DNA of 64,000 nt, from NCBI RefSeq assembly GCF_008705135.1, contig NZ_CP023694.1, forward strand, positions 2,666,001 through 2,730,000, in the 5' to 3' direction. A program made the translations under genes and the position numbers. Source of the DNA: Streptomyces coeruleorubidus. Its GTDB lineage: Bacteria > Actinomycetota > Actinomycetes > Streptomycetales > Streptomycetaceae. The notes under the pieces were generated by a model. It was not told the DNA's origin. It ran no database searches and saw only the letters and a program-made list of their open reading frames with translations. Shown here piece by piece: positions 1 to 9,267 of the stretch (the stretch's first letter is position 1; each line of letters starts with the position of its first letter).

Positions 1-651
1 CAGGTACGCGATGATGTCCTTCTTGTTCTCCTCCGAGAGCGTGGTCTCGGGGAAGGACGGCATGTTCTGCGGGCCGGTCTCCATGGCCTCGTAGATGTGC
101 TTCGGGGAGACACCCTCGAGGTCCGGTGCGTACTTGCCGTGCGTCAGCGCACCGCCCTTGCCGGTGAAGTTGTGGCACTGCGCGCAGTTGGTGCGGAACA
201 GCTCACCGCCCTTGGCGATGTCGGCACCCTGGGGGCCGTACTGCTCCTCGGTCGGGATGGCGGGCCCGGCGCCCAGCGAGGCGATGTAGGCCGCGAGCTG
301 GTCGATCTCGGCCTGGCTGTAGATGTTCTTCTTCTTGGGGACCTGCGGGCCCTGGGAGGTGGCGGCCGGCATGCGGCCGGTGCCCACCTGGAAGTCCACG
401 GCCGCGGCGCCCACGCCTACCAGGCTCGGCCCGTCGGAGGTGCCCTGACCGCCGGTGCCGTGGCAACTGGCGCAGCCGACGGCGTAGAGCCTCTTGCCCT
501 CCTCGATGGTGAGGGACTGGGCTGACTCGTCGGCCTCAGCCTTGGTCGTGGGTGCGAACACGGCATACAGCCCCCCGCTGAAGAGCAGCGCGAGGAGTAG
601 GACGACGACCGCCGCCAACGGGTGGCGTCGTCGTGCGGAGAGCTTTTTCAC
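1..651 (-). CDS. qcrC: Cytochrome bc1 complex diheme cytochrome c subunit QcrC (partial, C-terminus off the window)
   Basis: QcrC passes electrons from the bc1 complex directly to the aa3 oxidase in actinobacteria that lack a soluble cytochrome c. The first 217 codons are present. The GTG start at 651-649 begins MKKLSARRRHPLAAVVVLLL, a basic N-terminus followed by one membrane anchor. Two class-I heme motifs are visible, CASCH (460-474) and CAQCH (172-186), as expected for the diheme family. It lies 77 bp downstream of ctaE on the same strand, the usual ctaE-qcrC order. The reading frame is open to base 1, so the end lies beyond the window. Confidence 0.95.
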   Translation of the reverse strand, partial: MKKLSARRRHPLAAVVVLLLALLFSGGLYAVFAPTTKAEADESAQSLTIEEGKRLYAVGCASCHGTGGQGTSDGPSLVGVGAAAVDFQVGTGRMPAATSQGPQVPKKKNIYSQAEIDQLAAYIASLGAGPAIPTEEQYGPQGADIAKGGELFRTNCAQCHNFTGKGGALTHGKYAPDLEGVSPKHIYEAMETGPQNMPSFPETTLSEENKKDIIAYL

Positions 652-728
652 GGATTACCCCGGTGTCAGGATCTTCTGCGTCGGTGCTTCTGGGATGCGT
701 GCCTCGTCGGGCGCGCGCTGCGGTCCCG

Positions 729-1349
729 CTACTTGATCATGTAGATCGTGGCGAAGAGGCCGATCCAGACGACATCGACGAAGTGCCAGTAATAGGACAC
801 GACGATCGCGGCGGTCGCCTGCTCGTGGGTGAACCTCCGGGCCGCGTAGGTCCGGCCCAGGACCAGCAGGAAGGCGATGAGACCGCCCGTCACGTGCAGG
901 CCGTGGAAGCCGGTGGTCAGGTAGAAGACCGAGCCGTACGGGTCGGAGGACAGGGACAGGCCCGCCTCCTTGACCAGCTCGGTGTACTCGAGGACCTGAC
1001 CGCCGATGAAGATCGCACCCATCACGAACGTGACGATGAACCACATCCGCAGCTTCTTCACGTCACCGCGCTCGGCGGCGAAGACGCCGAGCTGGCAGGT
1101 GAGCGAGGAGAGCACCAGGATGGTGGTGTTCGCCGCCGAGAACGGGAAGTTGAGATGGCTCGCCATCTCCTTCCAGTGATCGGGACCCGTCACCGATCGC
1201 AGGGTGAAGTACATCGCGAAGAGGGCCGCGAAGAACATCAGCTCGGAACTCAGCCAAATGATGGTTCCGACGCTGGTGAGGTTCGGCCGGTTGACCGACG
1301 GGTGCGCGTGCCCGGTTTCTACTGTCGTTGCTGTCGCCACGACCGACAT
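729..1349 (-). CDS. ctaE: Cytochrome c oxidase subunit III
   Basis: A 206-residue membrane subunit of the aa3 terminal oxidase. It starts [20 protein letters not shown] and has about five transmembrane segments. Family residues are visible, including [10 protein letters not shown] and the C-terminal [12 protein letters not shown]. It precedes qcrC on the same strand, so oxidase and bc1 subunits are probably co-transcribed. The ATG (1349-1347) lies inside a 21-bp perfect palindrome (1340-1360), unusual for a translation start and reported separately. An upstream in-frame TAA rules out an earlier start. Confidence 0.95.
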   Translation of the reverse strand: MSVVATATTVETGHAHPSVNRPNLTSVGTIIWLSSELMFFAALFAMYFTLRSVTGPDHWKEMASHLNFPFSAANTTILVLSSLTCQLGVFAAERGDVKKLRMWFIVTFVMGAIFIGGQVLEYTELVKEAGLSLSSDPYGSVFYLTTGFHGLHVTGGLIAFLLVLGRTYAARRFTHEQATAAIVVSYYWHFVDVVWIGLFATIYMIK

Positions 1350-1360
1350 TATGTCGGTCG
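1340..1360. promoter_or_regulatory. Perfect 10-1-10 palindrome spanning the ctaE start codon
   Basis: CGACCGACAT-T-ATGTCGGTCG reads the same on both strands. On the ctaE mRNA it could fold into an 8-bp stem with the AUG at the loop edge. It could instead be a DNA operator. No family is assigned. Confidence 0.5.
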
Positions 1361-1494
1361 CTTATCCCGCCCTCACTCCGGGGGGTGCCGTTCGGAGTGT
1401 CTAAGCCGGTCGTACCGGTGTTGACGTGGTGTTCAAGGGAGTAGCATCCGGCCCAACGGGCCTGTCCTTACGACGCTGACGTCACGGAGGAACA

Positions 1495-1896
1495 ATGCAG
1501 CCGACCGCCACGGTGCTGGTCTACAGCGACGACTCCACCACCCGCGAACAGGTGCGGCTCGCCACGGGACGGCGGCCGGCGCCGGACGTTCCCTTGGTGG
1601 AGTTCGTGGAGTGTGCGACTCCGGCGGCGGTGCTCAAGGAGCTGGACCGGGGTGGGATCGACGTCTGTGTGCTGGACGGTGAGGCCGTGCCCATGGGGGG
1701 CATGGGGCTCTGCCGGCAGATCAAGGACGAGGTGTTCGACTGTCCGCCGGTGCTGCTGCTCATGGGGCGGCCGCAGGATGCGTGGCTGGCGACCTGGAGC
1801 CGGGCGGAGTCGGCGGTGACGTTGCCGGTGGATCCGGTGGAGTTCGCCGCGGCCCTGGCTTCCTTGTTGCGGGAGAGGGCGGCTTTGCACGCCTAG
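1495..1896 (+). CDS. Orphan receiver-like protein (degenerate CheY fold)
   Basis: 133 residues with a CheY-like layout: an acidic pair in SDD (11-13), a candidate phospho-acceptor Asp61 in CVLDGE, and a last strand TLPVDP in which the usual invariant Lys is Leu110. The usual Thr/Ser position also looks lost in LLLMGRPQD. It may therefore be a non-phosphorylated or atypical receiver. There is no output domain and no adjacent kinase. An RBS (GGAGG at 1485-1489) supports the ATG. It is divergent from ctaE, so a role tied to respiration is possible but only inferred. Confidence 0.8.
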   Translation: MQPTATVLVYSDDSTTREQVRLATGRRPAPDVPLVEFVECATPAAVLKELDRGGIDVCVLDGEAVPMGGMGLCRQIKDEVFDCPPVLLLMGRPQDAWLATWSRAESAVTLPVDPVEFAAALASLLRERAALHA

Positions 1897-1945
1897 GAGC
1901 TCGGGTTCGGCGGCAGTCCGGCGGGTGCGGGTGTTCCGTGGCTTG

Positions 1946-1966
1946 TCGCGCAGTTCCCCGCGCCCC
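1946..1966 (+). repeat. Dispersed intergenic repeat, copy 1
   Basis: The core TCGCGCAGTTCCCCGCGCCC plus one more C is found at eight intergenic places in this window. This copy lies between the convergent 3' ends of the receiver-like gene and the L,D-transpeptidase gene. Confidence 0.85.
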
Positions 1967-1972
1967 TTCAGG

Positions 1973-3229
1973 TCAGACACTCTGAGGGCGTAGGCGGGCC
2001 CTGTCCGCCGGTGTCGGGCCCTCCGGGGTGCCGGCTGTCAGGGCGCTGCCTGTGCGCCACTGCTTCCATTCGAGGTTCCAGTCGCCGAAGCCGTTGCCGA
2101 ACGGCGTCATCGTGTCGCCGCCGGAGTTTATGACCTTGACGATGTCGCCCTCGCGAACGTTCTCGTAGAACCACGCGGCGTTCTCGGTGCTCATGCCGGT
2201 GCAGCCGTGGCTGACGTTGGCGTAGCCCTGGGAGCCGACCGACCAGGGGGCGGCGTGGACGTACTCGCCGCTGTTGGTGACCCGCACGGAGTGGTGGACG
2301 ATCAGGTCGTAGAAGTCCGAGGCGCCGATGCTGGCGCTGGTCATCCGGACGGTGCCCTCCTTGGCCAGGACGACCTTGACGCCGTTGCGCGTGTCGTAGC
2401 CGGGCATGCCCGTGGTGACCGGTATCTGCCGGACGATCTCGTCGTTCTTGTAGACGGTCATCTGGTGTGCCGCGGCGTCCGTCACGGCTATGACCTTGTC
2501 GGCGGTGTTGATCGTCAGCGGCTTGGCCTTGCCGCCCCGCATCCGGTCGCCGATCTTGATGCCCTCCAGGTTGCTGCGGACCTGGACGGTGGCCTGCGTG
2601 GGCCAGTAGTCCTTCGGGCGGTAGTGGAGCTTCTTGTCGTCCACCCAGTGCCAGGCACCGTCCGTGGCGGGCATGGAGGAGACCTTGAGGGCCCGTTCGA
2701 CGACGGCCCGCTGGGATCTGTCCTTGACGGGCTGGCTCAGCTCGGCCGTGATGGGCTGGCCGACGCCGTAGGTGCCGGCCTTGGGGCCGAAGGTGACGTC
2801 CAGGCGCTTCTTGGAGGTGGTCTTGCCGGTGTCGAAGGTGAGGACCTTGCGGCCGGGTGCCCCGTCCTCGTCCTCGGTGCTCACACGGACCGTGTAGCTG
2901 GCGTTGGCGGCGAGCGGCGAGGTGCTGTGCCAGCGGCCGCCGTCGGCGGCGAGTTCGCCGGCCACGTAGCGTCCGGCGGTGTCGTAGGCCGTGACGTCCG
3001 TAATGCGCCCGTCGGAGTCCTCGGCGACCACTTCCAGGGGCTTGTCCGGGTCGGCCTTCTTGCGGCCCTCCGAGGGGGCGTTGAAGGAGATCTGGTCCGC
3101 CGCGTCGTAGGGGCGGTGGGAGAGCGGGTTGCCGTCCGAGCCGCAGGCGGTGAGGCCCGCGCAGAGGGCTATCACCAGCAGCGTGCAGCTGACGGCGGTG
3201 CGGGGGCGGGAGATCGCTGTGTGGCTCAT
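1973..3229 (-). CDS. L,D-transpeptidase lipoprotein (Ig-like domains plus YkuD)
   Basis: 418 residues. A signal peptide ends in the lipobox LTAC (Cys29). Two bacterial Ig-like modules (about 45-240) are followed by a YkuD catalytic domain (about 245-370) with His325 and SHGCTGMS (His341, Cys343). Such enzymes make 3-3 cross-links in peptidoglycan at the outer face of the membrane. Its length and layout match actinobacterial LdtB-type proteins. The ATG at 3229 is followed directly by the signal peptide. It stands alone between the cta genes and is transcribed convergently to the receiver-like gene. Confidence 0.93.
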   Translation of the reverse strand: MSHTAISRPRTAVSCTLLVIALCAGLTACGSDGNPLSHRPYDAADQISFNAPSEGRKKADPDKPLEVVAEDSDGRITDVTAYDTAGRYVAGELAADGGRWHSTSPLAANASYTVRVSTEDEDGAPGRKVLTFDTGKTTSKKRLDVTFGPKAGTYGVGQPITAELSQPVKDRSQRAVVERALKVSSMPATDGAWHWVDDKKLHYRPKDYWPTQATVQVRSNLEGIKIGDRMRGGKAKPLTINTADKVIAVTDAAAHQMTVYKNDEIVRQIPVTTGMPGYDTRNGVKVVLAKEGTVRMTSASIGASDFYDLIVHHSVRVTNSGEYVHAAPWSVGSQGYANVSHGCTGMSTENAAWFYENVREGDIVKVINSGGDTMTPFGNGFGDWNLEWKQWRTGSALTAGTPEGPTPADRARLRPQSV

Positions 3230-3309
3230 GGCCTCACGCTAGGAAGCCGCGTCAACTGCGGCACGCCGGGTGACTCGTACGAGTGACACGTATTGCGGCA
3301 AAAGCAGGA

Positions 3310-3339
3310 GCCCGGACGCTCCTTGCGGAGTGTCCGGGC
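3310..3339 (-). terminator. Terminator of the ctaCDF operon
   Basis: A 13-bp stem (3310-3322 with 3327-3339, one G-U pair) with a TTGC loop lies 22 bp past the ctaF stop. There is no T-run, as is common in Streptomyces. Confidence 0.75.
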
Positions 3340-3360
3340 CCCTGAAGCGCTCGGCTCGTG

Positions 3361-3759
3361 TTACTGGGTGCGGTTCTCACCGCGGTAGTACTCGAAGACC
3401 CAGCCCCAGACGCCGATCAGGATGATCGGCAGCGAGAAGTACATCAGCCACCAGCCGATCGCGATCGACAGGAAGGCGAGGGCGCCACCGATGGCCAGGG
3501 AGAGCGGCTGCCAGCTGTGCGGGCTGAAGAACCCGACCTCGCCGGCGTCGTCCGCGACGTCCGCCTCCTTGTTGTCCTGTGCGCCCACGTCGACCCGCTT
3601 GGCCGTGAAGCCGAGGTAGAAGCCGATCATGATGCACAGGCCGAAGGCCAGGAAGAGGGCCGTGGTGCCGGCCGGCTCCTTCGACCACACGCCATAGACG
3701 ACCGCCATGACGAGCACGAAGACGCTCAGCCACATGAACATCTTGCCCTGGATCTTCAC
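3361..3759 (-). CDS. ctaF: Cytochrome c oxidase subunit IV (actinobacterial)
   Basis: 132 residues with four hydrophobic helices in two pairs separated by a polar, acidic loop (about 55-80). This is the layout of the small actinobacterial subunit IV of the aa3 oxidase. It starts [20 protein letters not shown]. The GTG start overlaps the ctaD stop as GTGA, so translation is coupled to ctaD. It is the last gene of ctaC-ctaD-ctaF and is followed by a strong hairpin. Confidence 0.92.
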   Translation of the reverse strand: MKIQGKMFMWLSVFVLVMAVVYGVWSKEPAGTTALFLAFGLCIMIGFYLGFTAKRVDVGAQDNKEADVADDAGEVGFFSPHSWQPLSLAIGGALAFLSIAIGWWLMYFSLPIILIGVWGWVFEYYRGENRTQ

Positions 3760-5492
3760 TTGCCGGCCTCCTTGCCGCCAGCGAGGGACTTCTCGCCGTG
3801 ACCGACGTTCTCGAGCTGGTCGAGAGCGGCGATCTCCGGGTGGTGCAGGTCGAACGCCGGGGATTCACTGCGGATCCGCGGCATGATCACGAAGTTGTGC
3901 CGCGGCGGCGGGCAGGAGGTCGCCCACTCGAGGGAGCGGCCGTAGCCCCACGGGTCGTCGACGCCGACCGGCTTGCCGTACTTGGCCGTCTTCCACACGT
4001 TGTAGAAGAACGGCAGGATCGACATGCCGAGCAGGAACGAGCTGATCGTCGAGATCGTGTTCAGTGCGGTGAAGCCGTCGGCCGCGAGGTAGTCCGCGTA
4101 CCGGCGGGGCATGCCCTCGGCACCCAGCCAGTGCTGGACCAGGAACGTGCCGTGGAAGCCGATGAACAGCGTCCAGAAGGTGATCTTGCCGAGGCGCTCG
4201 TCCAGCATCTTGCCGGTCCACTTCGGCCACCAGAAGTGGAAGCCGGAGAACATCGCGAAGACCACGGTGCCGAAGACGACGTAGTGGAAGTGGGCCACCA
4301 CGAAGTACGAGTCCGAGACGTGGAAGTCCATCGGCGGCGAGGCCAGGATGACACCGGTCAGACCACCGAAGGTGAACGTGATCAGGAAGCCGGTCGCCCA
4401 GAGCATCGGCGTCTCGAAGGACAGCGAGCCCTTCCACATGGTGCCGATCCAGTTGAAGAACTTCACACCGGTCGGGACCGCGATCAGGAAGGTCATGAAG
4501 GAGAAGAACGGCAGCAGCACACCGCCGGTGACGTACATGTGGTGCGCCCACACCGTCACGGACAGACCCGCGATCGCGATGGTCGCGCCGATCAGACCCT
4601 GGTAACCGAACATCGGCTTACGGGAGAAGACCGGGATGACCTCGGAGATGATCCCGAAGAACGGCAGCGCGATGATGTACACCTCTGGATGGCCGAAGAA
4701 CCAGAAGAGGTGTTGCCACAGCAGCGCCCCGCCGTTGGCGGAGTCGAAGATGTGGGCACCGAACTTGCGGTCCGCCTCCAGGGCGAACAGCGCCGCGGCC
4801 AGCACCGGGAAGGCCAGCAGGACCAGCACACCGGTCAGCAGCACGTTCCAGGTGAAGATCGGCATGCGGAACATCGTCATGCCCGGGGCGCGCATGCAGA
4901 TGATCGTGGTGATGAAGTTGACCGAGCCGAGGATGGTGCCGAAGCCGGAGAAGGCCAGACCCATGATCCACATGTCGGCGCCGATGCCCGGGGAACGGAC
5001 CGCGTCCGAGAGCGGGCTGTAGGCGAACCAGCCGAAGTCGGCCGCGCCCTGCGGGGTGAGGAAGCCCCCGACGGCGATGAGCGAGCCGAACAGGTACAGC
5101 CAGTAGGCGAACATGTTCAGCCGGGGGAACGCCACGTCCGGCGCGCCGATCTGCAGCGGCATGATCCAGTTCGCGAAGCCGGCGAACAGCGGCGTCGCGA
5201 ACATCAGCAGCATGATCGTGCCGTGCATCGTGAACGCCTGGTTGAACTGCTCGTTCGACATGATCTGCAGACCGGGCCGGGCGAGCTCGGCGCGCATGAA
5301 CAGCGCCATCACGCCACCGATGACGAAGAACGCGAACGACGTCACCAGGTACAGCGTGCCGATCGTCTTGTGGTCCGTCGTCGTCAGCCACTTGACCACG
5401 ACACTGCCGCGGTTCTGGCGCCTGACCGGCAGCTCGTCCTGGTAGTGGGACCCTGCTGCCGCGGCACCCTGGGGTTCGTTGAGGATGCTCAC
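3756..5492 (-). CDS. ctaD: Cytochrome c oxidase subunit I
   Basis: 578 residues. This is the catalytic subunit carrying heme a and the heme a3-CuB centre. About twelve transmembrane segments and the signature [11 protein letters not shown] are visible, with paired CuB histidines in WAHHMY. The frame stays open upstream, but the real start is the GTG at 5492-5490 (MSILNEPQG), which overlaps the ctaC stop as GTGA. The longer reading runs through ctaC in another frame and has no family match. It is coupled at both ends to ctaC and ctaF. Confidence 0.97.
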   Translation of the reverse strand: MSILNEPQGAAAAGSHYQDELPVRRQNRGSVVVKWLTTTDHKTIGTLYLVTSFAFFVIGGVMALFMRAELARPGLQIMSNEQFNQAFTMHGTIMLLMFATPLFAGFANWIMPLQIGAPDVAFPRLNMFAYWLYLFGSLIAVGGFLTPQGAADFGWFAYSPLSDAVRSPGIGADMWIMGLAFSGFGTILGSVNFITTIICMRAPGMTMFRMPIFTWNVLLTGVLVLLAFPVLAAALFALEADRKFGAHIFDSANGGALLWQHLFWFFGHPEVYIIALPFFGIISEVIPVFSRKPMFGYQGLIGATIAIAGLSVTVWAHHMYVTGGVLLPFFSFMTFLIAVPTGVKFFNWIGTMWKGSLSFETPMLWATGFLITFTFGGLTGVILASPPMDFHVSDSYFVVAHFHYVVFGTVVFAMFSGFHFWWPKWTGKMLDERLGKITFWTLFIGFHGTFLVQHWLGAEGMPRRYADYLAADGFTALNTISTISSFLLGMSILPFFYNVWKTAKYGKPVGVDDPWGYGRSLEWATSCPPPRHNFVIMPRIRSESPAFDLHHPEIAALDQLENVGHGEKSLAGGKEAGK

Positions 5493-6454
5493 AGGTTGTT
5501 CGTCTCCCGGTTCTTCTCGTGGCTCGTCTGCGCGATGCCGGCGGGAACGTAACCGGTCTGCTGCTTGTCCACGAGGTCCTTGAGGTGCTGCTCGTAGCGC
5601 TCGGGGGAGACGACCTTCACGTTGAACAGCATCCGAGAGTGGTCGACGCCGCAGAGCTCGGCGCACTTGCCCAGGAAGGTCCCCTCCTTGTTGGGGGTCA
5701 CCTGGAAGGCGTTGGTGTGGCCCGGGATGACGTCCTGCTTCATCAGGAACGGCACCACCCAGAAGGAGTGGATGACGTCACGCGAGGTGAGGACGAAGCG
5801 GACCGTCTTGCCCTTGGGCAGCCAGAGCGTCGGACCCGGGTTGTTGGTCTGCGGGTTCCGCGTACCGGGGGTACCGCAGTCGTAGACGCCGCCGGCGTCG
5901 GCCGGGAAGTCCTTCTTGAACCGGTCCGGGATCGCGTCGAGCTCCGGGGACTTCTTGGCGTCACCGGTGGAACCGGCGACCGGTTCGACGTAGTTGAAGC
6001 ACCAGCTCCACTGGAAGCCGACCACGTTGACCGTGACGTCGGGCTTCTTCTTGAGGCTGAGCAGCTCGGACTCGTCACGAGCGGTGAAGTAGAACAACAC
6101 CGAGACGATGATGAGCGGGACCACGGTGTACAGCGCCTCGATGGGCATGTTGTACCGGGTCTGCGGAGGAACCTCGACCTTGGTGCGGCTGCGCCGGTGG
6201 AAGAAAGCACTCCACAGGATCAGACCCCACACCAGCACGCCAACGGCGAGCGCAGCCGCCCAGGACCCCTGCCACAGGGAGAGGATCCGCGGAGCCTCTT
6301 CCGTGGTCGGGGTGGGCATACCAAGGCGGGGGAAGTCTTCCCAGTTGTACGAGCAACCGGTGGCTGTCGCCAAGACCAGGCCCGCGGTCAGTGCCTGCAG
6401 CAGCTTCCGCCGCATCGGGCGCCGCGGCGAGCGGTCGGAGCCGTTGGGACTCAC
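5489..6454 (-). CDS. ctaC: Cytochrome c oxidase subunit II (lipoprotein)
   Basis: 321 residues. A lipobox ATGC (Cys34) follows a basic N-terminus. Two transmembrane helices follow, then a cupredoxin domain with the CuA ligands in [12 protein letters not shown] and an upstream His in VIHSF. The GTG at 6454 is preceded by GGAAGG about 6-10 bases upstream; longer readings add low-complexity Arg/Pro sequence. It is the first gene of the ctaC-ctaD-ctaF operon and accepts electrons from the QcrC heme domain. Confidence 0.96.
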   Translation of the reverse strand: MSPNGSDRSPRRPMRRKLLQALTAGLVLATATGCSYNWEDFPRLGMPTPTTEEAPRILSLWQGSWAAALAVGVLVWGLILWSAFFHRRSRTKVEVPPQTRYNMPIEALYTVVPLIIVSVLFYFTARDESELLSLKKKPDVTVNVVGFQWSWCFNYVEPVAGSTGDAKKSPELDAIPDRFKKDFPADAGGVYDCGTPGTRNPQTNNPGPTLWLPKGKTVRFVLTSRDVIHSFWVVPFLMKQDVIPGHTNAFQVTPNKEGTFLGKCAELCGVDHSRMLFNVKVVSPERYEQHLKDLVDKQQTGYVPAGIAQTSHEKNRETNNL

Positions 6455-6539
6455 GTAGCGCCTTCCCGAGAGTCTCGCCCGCGCGGATCGGCTGCGGCCT
6501 GGCCTTCTCGCTGGTCGGTCGCCGCCCTGCGTCGGGCAG

Positions 6540-6568
6540 GGGTTTGGATGTTTATGCGGACCAAACCC
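6540..6568. promoter_or_regulatory. Inverted repeat upstream of ctaC
   Basis: GGGTTTGG (6540-6547) and CCAAACCC (6561-6568) form an 8-bp inverted repeat with a 13-nt A/T-rich spacer about 90 bp upstream of ctaC, in the promoter-sized gap before the cysteine desulfurase gene. It could be an operator or a leader hairpin. The rest of this 264-bp gap shows only repeat copy 2. Confidence 0.45.
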
Positions 6569-6658
6569 TAGCCGACGCCCTCCGGGGGTTCTCGGGGAGG
6601 GGTGCCTATGCGGAGGGGTGGTTCGCTGGTTTGGCGGCTGCGGGTTGTTTGTGGCTAG

Positions 6659-6679
6659 TCGCGCAGTTCCCCGCGCCCC
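6659..6679 (+). repeat. Dispersed intergenic repeat, copy 2
   Basis: The same 21-bp core as copy 1, about 40 bp upstream of the cysteine desulfurase gene. It is one of two copies not beside a gene 3' end. Confidence 0.85.
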
Positions 6680-6718
6680 TGAGGTCCACTGCCCTGCTGA
6701 ACGTCTTAGCGTTGCTGT

Positions 6719-8098
6719 GTGGCCTACTTCGATGCTGCTTCCGCTGCTCCGCTTCATCCTGTTGCCCGGCAGGCCCTGCTGGCCTCGCTCGACGAAGGGT
6801 GGGCGGATCCCGCGCGTCTGTACAGGGAGGGACGGCGTGCCCGGGTGCTGCTGGACGCGGCGCGGGAGGCCGCTGCCGAGGCGGTGGGCTGCCGACCGGA
6901 CGAACTGATCTTCACGTCGTCCGGAACGCGTGCCGTGCATACGGGGATTGCCGGGGCGCTGGCCGGGCGGAGGCGGGCCGGGCGCCACCTGATCGTGTCA
7001 GCAGTCGAACATTCGTCTGTACTGCATTCGGCGGAGCCCCTCGAGGCCGCCGGAGGGACCGTCACACAGATCCCGGTGGACCGCACCGGACGGGTGGATC
7101 CGGCGGCGTACGGCGATGCCCTGCGCGCGGACACGGCGCTGGCCTGTCTCCAGTCGGCCAACCACGAGGTGGGGACCGAGCAGCCGGTGGCCGAGGTGGC
7201 CGAGGTGTGCCGGGCGGCGGGGGTGCCGTTGCTGGTGGACGCGGCGCAGTCGCTGGGGTGGGGGCCGGTGGAGGGTGACTGGTCGCTGCTCACGGCCAGC
7301 GCGCACAAGTGGGGTGGCCCGGCCGGGGTCGGCCTGCTGGTCGTCCGCAAGGGCGTTCGGTTCGTACCGCAAGGGCCGGTGGACGAGCGGGAGTCGGGTC
7401 GGGCGGCCGGATTCGAGAACATCCCGGCGATCGTGGCGGCGGCCGCGTCGCTGCGGGCCGTACGGGCCGAGGCTGCCGAGGAGGCCCTGCGGCTGCGGGA
7501 GCTGACGGAGCGGATCCGGGTACGGGTGCAGCGGGCGGTGCCGGACGTCGAGGTGGTCGGCGATCCGGTACGCAGGCTGCCCGGGGTCGTCACGTTCTCG
7601 TGTCTCTATGTCGACGGGGAGGTGCTGCTCCACGAGCTGGACCGGGAGGGTTTCTCGGTCTCGTCCGGCTCGTCCTGCACCAGCAGCACGCTGACGCCGA
7701 GCCATGTGCTCCGGGCGATGGGCGTACTGAGTGAGGGAAATGTGCGGCTTTCCCTGCCGGTGGGGGTGGCCGAGGAGGACGTCGAGCGGTTCCTGGAGGT
7801 GCTGCCGGGGACGGTGGCGGCGGTGCGGGAGAAGCTGGGGGCGCCGGTCGCCTCCGAGGTCGCCCGCGAGGAGGACGTCCTGGTCGTCGACTCCCTGGGC
7901 AAGCGCTGTCCGATTCCTGTGATCGAGCTGGCGAAGGTCATCGGCGACGTACCCGTCGGCGGCCTGGTCCGGGTGCTGTCGGACGACGAGGCGGCCCGGC
8001 TGGACATCCCTGCGTGGTGCGAGATGAGGAGCCAGGAGTACGTCGGTGAGGAGCCGGCGGACGAGGGAACGGCGTACCTGGTCCGCCGGGTGAGCTGA
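6719..8098 (+). CDS. Cysteine desulfurase fused to a C-terminal TusA-like domain
   Basis: 459 residues. The N-terminal part (1-370) is a NifS/IscS-type aminotransferase class V with the PLP lysine in SAHKWGG (Lys197) and the persulfide cysteine in SSGSSCTSS (Cys320). The C-terminal part (about 385-459) carries LGKRCPIPVIELAK, the CPxP signature of TusA sulfur carriers (Cys397). A desulfurase and its sulfur acceptor joined in one chain suggest direct handoff of sulfur. The GTG start has a weak RBS. It is near erpA and ctaC, but not in an operon with them. Confidence 0.93.
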   Translation: MAYFDAASAAPLHPVARQALLASLDEGWADPARLYREGRRARVLLDAAREAAAEAVGCRPDELIFTSSGTRAVHTGIAGALAGRRRAGRHLIVSAVEHSSVLHSAEPLEAAGGTVTQIPVDRTGRVDPAAYGDALRADTALACLQSANHEVGTEQPVAEVAEVCRAAGVPLLVDAAQSLGWGPVEGDWSLLTASAHKWGGPAGVGLLVVRKGVRFVPQGPVDERESGRAAGFENIPAIVAAAASLRAVRAEAAEEALRLRELTERIRVRVQRAVPDVEVVGDPVRRLPGVVTFSCLYVDGEVLLHELDREGFSVSSGSSCTSSTLTPSHVLRAMGVLSEGNVRLSLPVGVAEEDVERFLEVLPGTVAAVREKLGAPVASEVAREEDVLVVDSLGKRCPIPVIELAKVIGDVPVGGLVRVLSDDEAARLDIPAWCEMRSQEYVGEEPADEGTAYLVRRVS

Positions 8099-8107
8099 GA
8101 AACCTGA

Positions 8108-8128
8108 GGGGCGCGGGGAACTGCGCGA
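8108..8128 (-). repeat. Dispersed intergenic repeat, copy 3 (inverted), with hairpin
   Basis: The reverse complement of the core lies in the 61-bp gap between convergent genes. With its flank it forms a CGCGGGG/CCCCGCG stem, so it could act as a bidirectional terminator. Confidence 0.8.
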
Positions 8129-8159
8129 CCAGCCCCCGCGACCCGCAGCCAAAGGCGGT

Positions 8160-9134
8160 CTAGCCCAGGTGCGCCTGCACCTCCGCCGCGGCCTCATCCC
8201 CGTACGCCTTGGTGAACCGCTCCATGAAGTGCCCGCGCCGCAGCTGGTACTCCTGCGTCCCCACCGTCTCGATGACGAGAGTCGCCAGCATGCAGCCGAC
8301 CTGGGCCGCACGCTCCAGGGAGACGCCCCAGGCGAGGCCCGAGAGGAAGCCCGCGCGGAAGGCGTCGCCGACGCCGGTCGGGTCGGCCTTGCGCTCCTCG
8401 TCCGGGGTGCCGACCTCGATCGGGTCCTCGCCGGTCCGCTCGATCCGGACGCCCTGCGCGCCGAGGGTGGTCACCCGGTGCCCCACCCTGGACAGGATCT
8501 CCGCGTCGGTCCAGCCGGTCTTGGACTCGATGAGGCCCTTCTCGTACTCGTTGGAGAAGAGGTACGTCGCCCCGTCCAGCAGGATGCGGATCTCCTCGCC
8601 GTCCATACGGGCGATCTGCTGGGAGAAGTCGGCAGCGAACGGGATGGACCGGGAGCGGCACTCCTCGGTGTGACGGAGCATGGCCTCCGGGTCGTCCGCG
8701 CCGATGGAGACCAGGTCGAGACCGCCGACGCGGTCGGCGACGGTCTTCAGCTCGATGAGACGGGCCTCGCTCATGGCGCCGGTGTAGAAGGAGCCGATCT
8801 GGTTGTGATCGGCGTCGGTCGTGCACACGAAGCGGGCGGTGTGCAGCGTGTCGGAGATGCGGACGGAGTCGGTGTCGACGCCGTGCCGGTCGAGCCAGGC
8901 CCGGTACTCGTCGAAGTCCGCGCCCGCGGCGCCGACCAGGATCGGGCGGGTGCCGAGCTGTCCCATGCCGAAGGCGATGTTCGCGGCGACGCCGCCGCGG
9001 CGGACGTCGAGCTTGTCGACCAGGAACGACAGCGAGACCGTGTGCAGTTGGTCCGCTACGAGCTGGTCGGCGAAGCGGCCGGGGAAGGTCATGAGGTGGT
9101 CGGTGGCGATGGAGCCGGTGACTGCGATGCGCAC
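8160..9134 (-). CDS. adoK: PfkB-family carbohydrate kinase, adenosine kinase (AdoK) type
   Basis: 324 residues, the same length as mycobacterial AdoK as I recall it. It shares the N-terminal MRIAVTGSIATDHLM pattern, the inner HTEECR segment, and the C-terminal DPTGVGDAFRAGF anion-hole and catalytic Asp motif of PfkB kinases. It probably phosphorylates adenosine to AMP, although other nucleosides or sugars are possible. The GTG at 9134 was chosen because GGAG lies just upstream and the longer frame has no family match. It sits near cta and erpA, as in M. tuberculosis. Confidence 0.85.
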   Translation of the reverse strand: MRIAVTGSIATDHLMTFPGRFADQLVADQLHTVSLSFLVDKLDVRRGGVAANIAFGMGQLGTRPILVGAAGADFDEYRAWLDRHGVDTDSVRISDTLHTARFVCTTDADHNQIGSFYTGAMSEARLIELKTVADRVGGLDLVSIGADDPEAMLRHTEECRSRSIPFAADFSQQIARMDGEEIRILLDGATYLFSNEYEKGLIESKTGWTDAEILSRVGHRVTTLGAQGVRIERTGEDPIEVGTPDEERKADPTGVGDAFRAGFLSGLAWGVSLERAAQVGCMLATLVIETVGTQEYQLRRGHFMERFTKAYGDEAAAEVQAHLG

Positions 9135-9267
9135 GGCGTGGACTCTCCTGAGGGAGGGCGGACCTTGACACTTCACGCTATCGGGTGGGCGGCGCCGCTC
9201 TGAAGGCATCGAAACTACCCGATAGTAGATCTTTCTCCGTGAGGTCCGGCGTGCATACGGTGCGGAT

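Noticed and set aside
3798..5552. 584-codon frame opposite ctaD
   Set aside because: Shadow of ctaD, rich in Arg, Glu and Gln without motifs.
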